This document shows positions 47,881 through 57,610 of a stretch of DNA of 64,000 nt, in pieces. The stretch lies in contig NZ_JH725066.1 of assembly GCF_000278215.1 (NCBI RefSeq), forward strand, positions 178,371 to 242,370. The letters run 5' to 3'. The position numbers and the translations under genes are program-made. The stretch is from Bartonella rattimassiliensis 15908. GTDB lineage: Bacteria > Pseudomonadota > Alphaproteobacteria > Rhizobiales > Rhizobiaceae. The notes below the pieces were generated by a model, which was given only the letters and a program-made list of their open reading frames with translations, was not told the origin of the DNA and did no database searches. The first letter of the stretch is position 1, and the number at the start of each line of letters is the position of its first letter.

Positions 47881-49250
47881 AGTGGTTTTTCTAGTACAAT
47901 TATTGTTTCTCTAAGCAGCTCTTTGAGTCTTTGGTTCATTTTCAGCTGCTGGCCAGATGTGCTAGCTCTTCGGCAAACAATCATTTCCCTTACTTTGAAA
48001 CCTGTATCTTCTGCTATCTTAGCTAGGAGTGTATCTGTGGGTATGGGTATTCCTACATAAGCACTTTGGTCGACAACGATGTGCATAAATCCGCCTTTTA
48101 ATAAAACATCGTAGCAGTTTTCAATAATTGTTCGCATATCATAAAAATATGATCGAAGCATACCCGGCACGAGACGTGTACGACTGTCACGCTTGCCAGT
48201 CATTCTCTCTTTTTCAGGAATCTTTTTTTCGATTTCAACACACAGCATATCAACTAAATCAATATCAGTTGTTTTTTCAGCAGACTTGTTAATTCTATAG
48301 TTTCGTACAAGCCTTTCCCTGTATTTGCCAAGTTTGCTTAGTAGAGAATATTCTCCAAAAACAATTTCCAGCTTATATGATTCAAAATAATCGAATGAAT
48401 TTGCATAGGGCGGAGAAAATATAATAGAGCCAGCGTGATCGCCAGATATGGCACTTAAACTCAACTTTCTTGCATCAAGTTCTACGCCACGTGCTAAACT
48501 GTCCTCATTGTGTGGGTTCTCTTCATAATCAATCAGTATTAGTTGCAGCTGGTCCAAGAAACGCTTTTTAATGTCGCCTACAGGTGAAGGTCTTGTTGCC
48601 AGCCCATTACCATCACGTTTTCGATTAGAACAGTCCTCCAAAATTGCTAATAAACAAAAATTCAAAATGTTGAATATGCGTTTATTTGATTCTTCGTGAA
48701 TGCGGCGCTTTATTTTAACAAGTTCAGTAAAGTTGCCTTGATCAAAATATTTACTAATTTGATCCTCATACTCGTTGTATTCATATTTTTCATGGTCAGT
48801 ACATTTATTCCAATTATTTATTATCTTATGAAGTTTCTGCAGTTCACCTGTAGATAAAGCGTAAGATTTGACTTCTGTAGATAATATTGCGAAAGGATTA
48901 ACGTCTAGGCCGACAGACGAAATGCTTAGCTCTGACGCTGCTACAGAGGTTGAACCTGAGCCGCACATGGGATCAAGAACAATACCGCCAGAAACGTTTG
49001 GGTATCTGGATAAAATTTCTTTAACAAGATCTCCTGCATAACCTTCGCGGTATCTAACCCACCTGTGGTATGGCTGTAATTTTGAAACAGAAGTGTTAAC
49101 TAGTTTTTTAAAGAAAGATTCTTCATTTGAAACATTATATTTTTCTTCTAGATCTTCTAAAGATTTACAGAGTTCTGTAGATGAAAATGTATCTTCCAGA
49201 TCCGACCATATCAAACGTGGTTGATTTTCTGATTTAGCAAGCTGCAACAT
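47877..49250 (-). CDS. DNA methyltransferase (SPPY type)
   Basis: This is a 457-residue amino-methyltransferase, expected to methylate adenine N6 or cytosine N4. The AdoMet-binding motif GIVLDPMCGSGSTSVAASEL is at about 89-108, followed by the acidic VGLDVNPFA. The catalytic motif is IIFSPPYANSFDYFESYKLE (about 276-295). The C-terminal region contains GGFMHIVVDQSAYVG, a typical late strand. No separate target-recognition domain is obvious, though the ~160 residues between the motifs may serve this purpose. It is the last of four overlapping genes and starts 17 bases inside the upstream methyltransferase gene. Confidence 0.85.
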   Translation of the reverse strand: MLQLAKSENQPRLIWSDLEDTFSSTELCKSLEDLEEKYNVSNEESFFKKLVNTSVSKLQPYHRWVRYREGYAGDLVKEILSRYPNVSGGIVLDPMCGSGSTSVAASELSISSVGLDVNPFAILSTEVKSYALSTGELQKLHKIINNWNKCTDHEKYEYNEYEDQISKYFDQGNFTELVKIKRRIHEESNKRIFNILNFCLLAILEDCSNRKRDGNGLATRPSPVGDIKKRFLDQLQLILIDYEENPHNEDSLARGVELDARKLSLSAISGDHAGSIIFSPPYANSFDYFESYKLEIVFGEYSLLSKLGKYRERLVRNYRINKSAEKTTDIDLVDMLCVEIEKKIPEKERMTGKRDSRTRLVPGMLRSYFYDMRTIIENCYDVLLKGGFMHIVVDQSAYVGIPIPTDTLLAKIAEDTGFKVREMIVCRRASTSGQQLKMNQRLKELLRETIIVLEKPL

Positions 49251-51141
49251 CCGCTAAGCTCTCCGTTTCTTGATTAGTTCTTAGATCTATCCGCGCATAG
49301 GCTTTTTCTAGCAACATCGAATTAAATTCGTTTTCGATATCCTCAATATTTGCTCCATCTTTAATCTGACGTATTAGGCAAAGGGCCGAGTTAGCATAAA
49401 GCTCAACTAAAAATTCCCCGAATGACACACTGCAGTCTTTTTCTTGAAGCTTTAACATCGTATCATTGAGACATTCATTGAAACTGCCATTATAGTCTTT
49501 CTCATTAGGCAGACTTTTCTTGCTGAATGTATAAATAAAATCACCCTGTGGAGTTCCATCGTGACGGAGGTGCGCCGTATCTCGATAAGCATGAATGGCT
49601 TCTTGGTAAAAAATCCCTTCCGGTTCAATATGAAATCCTGCATCCAAGGTTGCTTTGATAACGGCATACCATGCTCTAATATCTTTATTGTTAAAGGTGT
49701 AAACCAAGCAACCGTCTGATTTTAATACACTATTACATTTTTGAAAAACGCCGAGTAAAAGTTCATAGTAATCGGAAAAATCTTTCTGGTAGGTTTTATT
49801 TTTTGTTTTTCTGTGAACAACGGCTTCAGAGGCAAGCTTATGCTCTGGAAGTGGAAACTTAGTTCTGCCTTCTAACCAGACCTGCCAAAAAGCACACAAT
49901 TCACCATATTGGACATTACTTCCATATGGTGGATCAGTTATAATCATGTCGATAGAACCATCTGGGATATCGACCTGTTTTGAATCCACGCATTGCACCA
50001 TGAAGTCTGCAGAACCCTTTTCAAGGTTTGAGAAGTTCAGAGTACTTTTCTTTGAATTAAATCTAGAATCTCGATCTTTTAGGCCAGACTTGATCGCCTT
50101 TAATCTATTGTCAAAATATTCAAATGGATTGGCTTCAATAAATTGATTTGGTATCCAAAACGCATGCTTTGCCCACGCAACAGGTCTTCCATCCATCCAA
50201 GATGAAGTTGAGAAGTTCATGTTGTTGGTGTACCTGATTAATGAACTCAATATAAATATTAAAAAATCATACTCGGGATCACTCATATCTTTTTGAATTT
50301 TAAGCTTCTTGGCCATTTCAAAAAAGCTCGCCGAAATCAAAAGGTTTCTAGGGGTGAAAAAATCTGTAAATTTCATAAAGCCTTTTCTATGAAGACAGTC
50401 TTCCTGTTGTCGGTCCCATTCAGCCGGAATTTCAAAATCAGGAAAATGAAGTCCTAAACTAGTTTTTAATTTCTCTAGGTTTTCACTATATTGTTTATGT
50501 TTCTCAATATCGTCTCTAGATGGTTCCTTTGCATCATGTGCTCCGCATTTCTTGCATCGATATCTTAAGCTAATTATTTCACTGGAAATTCTGGGAGCGT
50601 CTGCTGCCTTAATATTTGAGCTGCAATGGTCGCAGACATATATGCCATTCTTTGGTTTTCCAGCATCGTTAAGCGCTTTATTGTCATTACGAAAGGATGT
50701 GTTTTTGCTACAATGTGGACACTTTATTAAATATGCATGCTCTATCCAACGAACATGTGCCTTGTTGTTTTTGCAGTCTCCGCATTCTGTTGTAAAAGAA
50801 TCTTCAAAATGACCTTTAACCATTTTCTTAAGGTCAAGTGCATAAGAAAGAATTTTAGCGGCATCAACGTCACAAACTTGGCAATACTGGATAAAAGAGG
50901 CTACCGGATTAACATCGGTCGAAACAATTTTTCGATTAAGAGTTAGCCCTTCAATTAAGGTGACGCCCCCTCCACCAAATGGATCAAAAATTATTTGACC
51001 TTCCTTCGTATAAAAGTCGATGAGTTCACGAAATATATTGTGAGGTCTTCTCGCGAAATATTTATGCATTTTATAAATCGGAGTGTGACCAAGTGACTTT
51101 ACATGTTTGCTAAAATATTTTTTTTGATTTATTTCACCCAA
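49234..51141 (-). CDS. DNA methyltransferase with Zn-ribbon insert (COG1743-like)
   Basis: This is a 635-residue adenine-specific-type methyltransferase. The start MHKYFARRPHNIFRELIDFY and the AdoMet loop IIFDPFGGGGVTLIEGL (about 50-66) are typical of Zn-ribbon methylases. Four CxxC pairs follow (about C120/C123, C141/C144, C170/C173, C196/C199), forming two predicted zinc ribbons. The catalytic DPPYGSNVQYGELCAFWQVW is at about 403-422. Its start overlaps the nuclease-helicase by 13 bases. Two methyltransferases in one operon suggest protection of both strands of an asymmetric site; that is inference. Confidence 0.85.
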   Translation of the reverse strand: MGEINQKKYFSKHVKSLGHTPIYKMHKYFARRPHNIFRELIDFYTKEGQIIFDPFGGGGVTLIEGLTLNRKIVSTDVNPVASFIQYCQVCDVDAAKILSYALDLKKMVKGHFEDSFTTECGDCKNNKAHVRWIEHAYLIKCPHCSKNTSFRNDNKALNDAGKPKNGIYVCDHCSSNIKAADAPRISSEIISLRYRCKKCGAHDAKEPSRDDIEKHKQYSENLEKLKTSLGLHFPDFEIPAEWDRQQEDCLHRKGFMKFTDFFTPRNLLISASFFEMAKKLKIQKDMSDPEYDFLIFILSSLIRYTNNMNFSTSSWMDGRPVAWAKHAFWIPNQFIEANPFEYFDNRLKAIKSGLKDRDSRFNSKKSTLNFSNLEKGSADFMVQCVDSKQVDIPDGSIDMIITDPPYGSNVQYGELCAFWQVWLEGRTKFPLPEHKLASEAVVHRKTKNKTYQKDFSDYYELLLGVFQKCNSVLKSDGCLVYTFNNKDIRAWYAVIKATLDAGFHIEPEGIFYQEAIHAYRDTAHLRHDGTPQGDFIYTFSKKSLPNEKDYNGSFNECLNDTMLKLQEKDCSVSFGEFLVELYANSALCLIRQIKDGANIEDIENEFNSMLLEKAYARIDLRTNQETESLADVAAC

Positions 51142-53912
51142 AGCGTATCTCCATAATCTTTATTTATGTGTTTTTCTGACTCCGCAAGGAGTGACGCTAG
51201 GAACGCTTCTTTTTCCTTTATTATTAAAAAGATATTTTTATTTGAGGTAAAGCACTCATCAAAGATTTCTATGTGCCGCATAAGGTATCGATACTGGTTT
51301 CCAGCTGTAGTACGATCTGTCCATACATTATTGTACGAAAAAGCCTTTTCGTATCTTGAATTTAAGTCTTTAAGTATCTCATTCTTATTTGCTTCGTTTG
51401 TAAGCAAAATATTAGGGTATGCAGCTTCTATTTCCTTGGCAACCGATATTGCAAGTTCTAAATCAGGCTTTCCATCATTGAATTGAATTGAAAATAAGCT
51501 GTACAAAAACTGGACGTAGTTCAGACTCTTTATTTCAAGCATGAAGCTAATCGCCTCCCTATATGGAAAGAGAATACCGTCTTTATGTTCTTCCCTGTAC
51601 AAAAGAAACTGGTTTCTAAGAGCGTCTAAAAAGCTTATATGGCCTTGCTTGTACAAAAGGCCTAGTTTACTTAATTGGTATTTGTTTCTCTCTACTTCAT
51701 GAAGGAAGCCGACCCTTTTACAGTGAGATACATTGTTATTGTTTATTCTGATCTCTTTTGACGTGTATATTGCATCAGGGTTATCAGTGATAATTTCAAA
51801 TGTCGGAGCTATTAAGCTTTCTTCTAATTTTATCGGTGTATAGTCACAAAGTGTCTTAAAAATACGTGTGAAGTCGCCTTTTCTTTCATTTTTTCCAAGT
51901 TTACTACCGACACCTATGGTACCCGTTGGGTTTTTATTTACGTTTGCAATTCGTAGCAAAAGCGCATCTTCAAAGTCCGAAGTGTTCAATTCCGTTGGCA
52001 GATTTATAACTACTTTTCCCGGAACAGAACTACTACCTTTTATTCGACCTTTTGCAGCAGCCAAATTGATTGAATCGATCCATTCTGCAAGAGCTTCATC
52101 TTGATCTCGCATAGCTTGAATGAGATTAAATAAAGCTTCAAATCCAGCTCCAGAAAGTACATCTTCATCTTCTTGATCGAGTAACACAGGAATGATTATA
52201 TACGAAAGCCTGCCTGTTTCTCCAAATTTCTGTCTTACAGCACGACCGACAGCCTGCACAATGTCAATCATTGAACCTTTAGGGTCAGCAAAGAAGACAG
52301 CATCAATTAGAGGAATATCTATTCCTTCAGTCAAGCAACGAACATTTGTGATCACGCCCAGTTCTGAGTCTTCAAAATTTTGTATTATCTCAGCACGATC
52401 TTGAGCAGTCATGGCTCCGTTGATGTGTGCAATAGCAGTCTTTTTATCACCAAAAGAGCTCTCAGCAGACAAGCGATTTGCAAAATCGCGAGATTCAGAA
52501 ATCTTAGAGTGAAATGATATAACCTTTGTTAATCCAAGATCTTGTATGGATTTCTTTAGCAAGGCTATTTTATAAATATTTTGAGCAGTTTCTGTATGAC
52601 TATCATCATCAGTCACATAAACATTTTTTTTTATAAGTTTATTATATTCAGAACTGCTAATTCCCGTAAATACAATGCGATAATCTGAGATAATATTTTT
52701 CTCTATTGCTTCACCAAAAGTAAGCCGGTGAAAAACATCACCATAGATACTTTTATCATTCATAGAAAAAACAGAGAGATTATGTTCTTCGAGTTTTGAG
52801 CTTAGTTTTGGTCTAACGAGGCGCTCTGTAGCGGTAAGAAAAAGTTTTTTCTTTGTTTTAATGGCAGCATCGTCAAGAGCAATATTAAACTGAGAGTTTG
52901 AAACTCCTGCAGTTCTGTGCGCTTCGTCATAAAAAGCGATATCGAATGAAAAGCTATTTTCATTCTCGGATAGCGCATTCTTTATTACTTCCGCAGACTG
53001 ATATGTACTAAAAATAAACTTCTTTTTATTAGAAGGCTGGGCAATAAAATTACGTACAGCTTCTGCTGAGGTAGTCACAGGTATATCAATATCGCCTATA
53101 TCAATGTTATTGCTATCAACTTCTGCATCAATTGTTTGATCACTGCAAACGCACAAATACTGAAATGGCGATGAAGACTCAGCGGACCACTCTTCCAGTG
53201 CTTGCCTAACAAGTTGCAGGCTTGGGGCAAAAAATATTACGTTGTCAGCTTGAAGATGCTCAAGGGTCCACAGTGCAATGAGAGTCTTTCCTATTCCACA
53301 AGCCGCAATGAGCTTTCCTCGATCACTTGATGAAAATCCAGAAATAATATCTTGAAGTATCTCAGATTGATATGGTCGAGGACTCTTCTTATCTCTTTCA
53401 ATCTGAATATTTTGAGAAATGGCAGCCTGATATAAAGAAGAAAAGAAGTCTTCGTCCAAAGAGGTAAATCGGTCAACTAATGCACTTAGATGCCCGGTTT
53501 TTTTATGAGCTACATTCGGTAGAATGTGGGTGTTAGAAATAATTAACCTGTAATCAGCGTACTCTGCTTCAGCCCAAAATGTTGAAAGTTCGCGTGATGT
53601 AAGTGCTGCTCGCCCAGACCGGAACTTGGCTTGCCAAGCGATATAATCTCCTGCATTGTTGATAAAAACTCCATCTACGCCATAGTCTGTTTTCTCCAGA
53701 CGAAGCTTATCAACAACATGCTTTGGAAACGGACGGTTATCAACAATTGGGCAATATATCTTTTTAATCTGATGTAAGTCAGATAAGAACTTCAAATAAA
53801 AATAACAGAAATATTCAAACGCATCGCCTTTAGCTTTGTTGTCACCAATAGCCTCAAGCGTTCTCTCAAGAGAATTCCAATCGCTGTATTTTGTCTTAAA
53901 AATATCAATCAT
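51129..53912 (-). CDS. PDDEXK nuclease-SF2 helicase, predicted restriction/defence effector
   Basis: This 927-residue protein has an N-terminal restriction-endonuclease-like domain: KGDAFEYFCYFYLKFL near 28, then D80 in DYGVDGVF and Q94-x-K96 in YIAWQAKF, matching a PD-(D/E)xK core with Gln in place of Glu. The helicase follows: RPYQSEILQDII, Walker A AACGIGKT (about 203-210), DEAH box FYDEAHRTAG, LFLTATE, and motif VI IVQAVGRAVRQKFG. A C-terminal ~350 residues of unknown fold may recognise DNA or partners. The plan is like type I/III restriction subunits, but there is no HsdS or Mod partner of the standard kind. It overlaps the HTH gene upstream by 8 bases and the methyltransferase downstream by 13. 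Confidence 0.85.
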   Translation of the reverse strand: MIDIFKTKYSDWNSLERTLEAIGDNKAKGDAFEYFCYFYLKFLSDLHQIKKIYCPIVDNRPFPKHVVDKLRLEKTDYGVDGVFINNAGDYIAWQAKFRSGRAALTSRELSTFWAEAEYADYRLIISNTHILPNVAHKKTGHLSALVDRFTSLDEDFFSSLYQAAISQNIQIERDKKSPRPYQSEILQDIISGFSSSDRGKLIAACGIGKTLIALWTLEHLQADNVIFFAPSLQLVRQALEEWSAESSSPFQYLCVCSDQTIDAEVDSNNIDIGDIDIPVTTSAEAVRNFIAQPSNKKKFIFSTYQSAEVIKNALSENENSFSFDIAFYDEAHRTAGVSNSQFNIALDDAAIKTKKKLFLTATERLVRPKLSSKLEEHNLSVFSMNDKSIYGDVFHRLTFGEAIEKNIISDYRIVFTGISSSEYNKLIKKNVYVTDDDSHTETAQNIYKIALLKKSIQDLGLTKVISFHSKISESRDFANRLSAESSFGDKKTAIAHINGAMTAQDRAEIIQNFEDSELGVITNVRCLTEGIDIPLIDAVFFADPKGSMIDIVQAVGRAVRQKFGETGRLSYIIIPVLLDQEDEDVLSGAGFEALFNLIQAMRDQDEALAEWIDSINLAAAKGRIKGSSSVPGKVVINLPTELNTSDFEDALLLRIANVNKNPTGTIGVGSKLGKNERKGDFTRIFKTLCDYTPIKLEESLIAPTFEIITDNPDAIYTSKEIRINNNNVSHCKRVGFLHEVERNKYQLSKLGLLYKQGHISFLDALRNQFLLYREEHKDGILFPYREAISFMLEIKSLNYVQFLYSLFSIQFNDGKPDLELAISVAKEIEAAYPNILLTNEANKNEILKDLNSRYEKAFSYNNVWTDRTTAGNQYRYLMRHIEIFDECFTSNKNIFLIIKEKEAFLASLLAESEKHINKDYGDTLWVK

Positions 53913-54117
53913 CTTTGTTGGTTCTTTTTTCTTTTGATTGTTCGTTAACGCCTTCTTCTATCCACTCTTCGAGCTGCTCTCGTTTGAAACGCCAAGCTCC
54001 ACCAACTTTGAACGCGGGCATCTTCCTGTCTGACAGGAGTTTATAGACGTGCCGTTCTGTTACTTTTAAGTAACGGGCCACTTCCTCAACTGTCAGAATA
54101 TCGTGCTCGTCAGACAT
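53905..54117 (-). CDS. Excisionase/MerR-like helix-turn-helix protein
   Basis: This 70-residue DNA-binding protein of the HTH_17 (excisionase-like) type shows LTVEEVARYLKVTERHVYKL and MPAFKVGGAWRFKREQLEEW, which are the winged-helix pattern. The tail is charged. It is the first gene of the four-gene overlapping operon and may regulate it, or may be a recombination directionality factor of the island. No integrase gene was found nearby, which favours a regulatory role. Confidence 0.85.
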   Translation of the reverse strand: MSDEHDILTVEEVARYLKVTERHVYKLLSDRKMPAFKVGGAWRFKREQLEEWIEEGVNEQSKEKRTNKDD

Positions 54118-54209
54118 GCCTTCTCATTTGTAATTTGGTCATTAAAATGTAGAATATTCTAGAACGTTCATAAGCACAAGGGCAATGATAAAAAATGGCA
54201 GGGATGTAA

Positions 54210-57200
54210 GTGCAGCGATACGGTAACGATCAGATTCTCTACTTACCATCGGACTTGGTCACCTTTTTGGGGTGTCACCATGCGAGCTTCTTTGATGTGA
54301 AGGCGCTGAGCGAGAGCATGGACAAGGCCGAAGCCAGTACCACAGCTCAGCTACTGCAGCAAAAAGGCTTGGAACATGAGGCGGCGTATCTCCAGCAGCT
54401 TAAAGACGAAGGTAAATCCGTCGTTGAAATCCCTAAAGACCGCAATCTGCAAGATCGTGCCCAGCTAACACGGGGTGATGCTGACTTTCTGATTAAGTGC
54501 GATACGTCGTCAGACTTAGGGGATTTCAGCTATGAGGTGCTGGATACCAAACTGGCGTGAACGGCTGAGCCCAAGCATATCATGCAGCTTTGCGTCTATT
54601 CGAGCTGCTGACTGATCTGCAGGGATTGCGCCCGGCTGATATGCATCTGTTTCTGGGCGACCATGAAAAACACAGCTTCCGCGTGGCTGATTTTTTCTAT
54701 TACTACACCCGCGTCAAAGGCCGCTTTGAAAGTTATCTGCAAAACCTGCCTGCGGACTCATATCCTGAGCCTTGTGGCCATTGCAATTTCTGCCCGTGGT
54801 GTGATGGCTACAAAGCGCAGTGGGAGCAAGATGACCATTTAAGCCTTGTAGCCAACATTCAGCGCTCACAGATGGACAAGCTATGGAAGGCTGGTATCCA
54901 CACCGTTGCAGAGCTTGCCGCCCCTGCACCTGACACCAAAATCCCTGATTTGAGCTGTGATGTATTTTTACACCTGCGCTCCCAAGCTGTCCTGCAACAC
55001 CACAAAGCCACCACTGGCGAGAATAAATGCGAGATCATTCCGTTTTCTTTGGGCAAGGGCTTTACCTGTATGCCAGTGCCGGATAATGGTGACCTATTCT
55101 TTGATATGGAAGGCGATCCGCTTTACCCAAATGGCTTGGAGTATTTATTTGGGGTGTATTATTTCAAAGATGGCAAGGAGCTGTTCCTTCCGTTCTGGGC
55201 GCATGACCATGAAGAAGAAAAAGAAACCTTTAAGTGCTTCATGGGTTTTCTGGTTGATCATCTTGCTAAACACCCACATGCCTATATCTATCATTACAAC
55301 CACTATGAAACCACAGCCCTGAAACGATTGGCCTGCCATTATGCGGTTTGCGAAGAGCAGCTGGATAATCTGCTTCACAACCAGAAATTCATTGATCTGT
55401 ATCTGGTGGTGCGTGAAAGCATCCGCATCTCTGAACCCGGCTATTCCATCAAAAACATGGAAACTTTCTATATGGACAAGCGTGCCAATACTGTGGCGAC
55501 CGCCGCCGATAGCATCATCGTCTACAACGAATGGCGTGAAACAGGTGCCGATGAATTGCTGCAAGAGATTTCTGATTATAACGAGGTGGATTGCGTTTCC
55601 ACGCATTTGCTGCGTGATTGGCTGCTGACACTTAAGCCGGAAGATGCGCCGTGGTTTAAGGGCCTTCCGGAATATGCCGAGGAAGAAAAGCTACAGCGCA
55701 AGGACTGGGAAATCGAATATGAGGATTACCAAACCAGCTTTGGCGTGATCGAGGATAACCCACCGCTGATCAATGAGCAGCTATCGCATCTGCTGGAGTT
55801 TCATAATCGGGAAGCCAAGCCGCAATGGTGGAGCAGCTTTGAACGGCAGAACAAATTTGAAGATGAGTTGGTTGACGATACGGAATGCCTTGGTGGCTTG
55901 CGGCAAGTTGGCAGCTCCGAGCCTGAAAAGCGTTCCCTGATATACAGCTATCGCTTTCCTTCACAGGAATACAAGCTGAAGGTCGGCGCTCAGGCCGTTG
56001 ATATTGCTATCATGGAAAATGCAGGCACGATTATTGAAATCGATGAAGATACCTGCCTTGTCAAAATCAAGCGCGGGGCCAGCAAAGAACCATTGCTGGA
56101 AAGCCTATCAATTGGCCCACCGGGACCGATTGACAGCAAGATCATCCGCTCTGCTATTTACCGCTATGCCGATCATTATGCTGGAAGCGCCAGAAGGCAC
56201 TCATGTCGCGACAAAACTACTGGCGCGAAATGTACCACGCATTCAGGGCAAGCAGTCGGGCGAAGCGGTCATCACCTCTGATGATCTGCAAGGCGATGCG
56301 CTGGAAGCCATCGCGGCATAGATAACAGCTATCTCTTTATCCAAGGTCCACCGGGCGCAGGTAAGACTTATACCAGCAGTCATATCATTGTGGACCTGAT
56401 CAAACGCGGCAAGAAAATCGGCGTTACCTCCAACTCGCACAAGGCCATTCACAATTTGCTGGAAAAAGTGGAAAGCGTTGCTGCTGAAAAAGGTGGGAAC
56501 TTCCATGGCATCAAAAAAGCCTAGCAGCGGTAATGATGAAACCGTCTTTGATGGGCAATTCATCCGCTCAGAAACCAAGACCGAGAATATGAGCCTTGGT
56601 GCTGATCTGTTTGCGAGTACCGCATGGATATTTGCTAGCCCGCACTTTGATGGTCAGCTGGATTACCTGTTTATTGATGAGGCCGGACAAGTTGCGACCG
56701 CCAATGTGGTGGCGATGTGGCCACAGCGACCAAGAATATCATTCTGGTAGGAGATTAAATGCAGCTTGGTCAGCCTATTCAAGGCACTCATCGAGGCGAG
56801 GTTGGATTGTCAGTGCTGGAATTCTTGTTGGGCAATCATTCCACTATTCTGGCTGAGCGCGGCATCTTCCTTGGCTAGACACGCCGTATGCGTCCAAGCA
56901 TTTGCCAGTTTATTTCTGATGCCTTTTATGATGGTCGTCTGACTGATCATGAAAGCACTGCTGAGCGGGGCCTGAATCTGCAAGTCGTTGATTTGCCCAA
57001 TGCAGGGATTGTCATGATCCCGGCAGAGTATGAAGGCTGCTCATAAAAAAGCGTTGAGGAAGGCGAGATCATCAAAATCAAATATGATACCTTGCTTGGC
57101 CAAGAGTTTACCGACCGTAATGGCATCACACGCCCGATCACCGAGGACGATATTCTTGTGGTTACGCCATATAATGTGCAGGTCAATTATCTGCGCTCCA

Positions 57201-57436
57201 TCCTGCCGGACAATGCTAAGGTCGACACCGTTGATAAGTTTCAAGGCCAAGAAGCGCCGATCGTGCTGATTTCTATGGTGACATCCAGTGTCGAAGATCT
57301 GCCGCGCAACATTGAGTTTCTCTACAGCAAGAACCGTTTGAATGTTGCCGTGTCATGCGCACAGTGTTTGGCGGTCGTGGTCGCTAATCCAAAATTGCTG
57401 GAAATACCAGGCGCCACACATTACATAAAAACATAG
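54210..57436 (+). pseudogene. Decayed RecB-like nuclease/helicase (TM0106-type)
   Basis: Remains of one large protein (over 1000 residues) are read in several frames. The N-terminal RecB-like nuclease part has LYLPSDLVTFLGCHHASFFD, a DTKLA motif and the Fe-S type cysteines PCGHCNFCPWC. An RNase H-like part begins LFFDMEGDPLYPNGLEYLFG. The helicase follows with Walker A FIQGPPGAGKTYTSS (about 56,338), LDYLFIDEAGQVA, and VDTVDKFQGQEAPIVLISM. Breaks lie near 54,556, 54,600, 56,180, 56,320, 56,520, 56,725, 56,755, 56,877 and 57,044. The conserved arginine of helicase motif VI is Cys (NVAVSCAQ). The longest surviving frame is 54590-56281. It diverges from the HTH gene and uses GC-rich codons. Confidence 0.85.
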
Positions 57437-57509
57437 AAAAATCAATATATTATGTAAAATAATTTTATATACACCCCCTTCAGAATCCACATTTTTATGC
57501 ATGTTTAAA

Positions 57510-57610
57510 TTGATCATTTTTTATAGAAGATTGCCATGTATGAATAGATCATAAAAAGAAGATCATGATGCAAATATTATAACGCATGGGGGCATTCAAA
57601 TGAAATGAAA
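57510..57610. repeat. Direct repeat, left copy (~100 bp)
   Basis: The sequence from TTGATCATTTTTTATAGAAG to TGAAATGAAA matches 63901-64000 in the same orientation with about ten differences, including one indel. It lies just past the end of the nuclease/helicase pseudogene and may mark a recombination boundary. The right copy reaches the window edge, so the true length may be greater. Confidence 0.85.

Noticed and set aside
47877..54117. Standard type I or type III restriction-modification system
   Set aside because: No HsdS-type specificity subunit and no Mod-Res pair are present; the nuclease domain is N-terminal to the helicase and there are two methyltransferases of different kinds.
55145..55606. 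Open frame of 153 codons antisense to the RecB-like pseudogene
   Set aside because: A long minus-strand frame is expected opposite GC-richer coding DNA; the plus strand carries clear homology.
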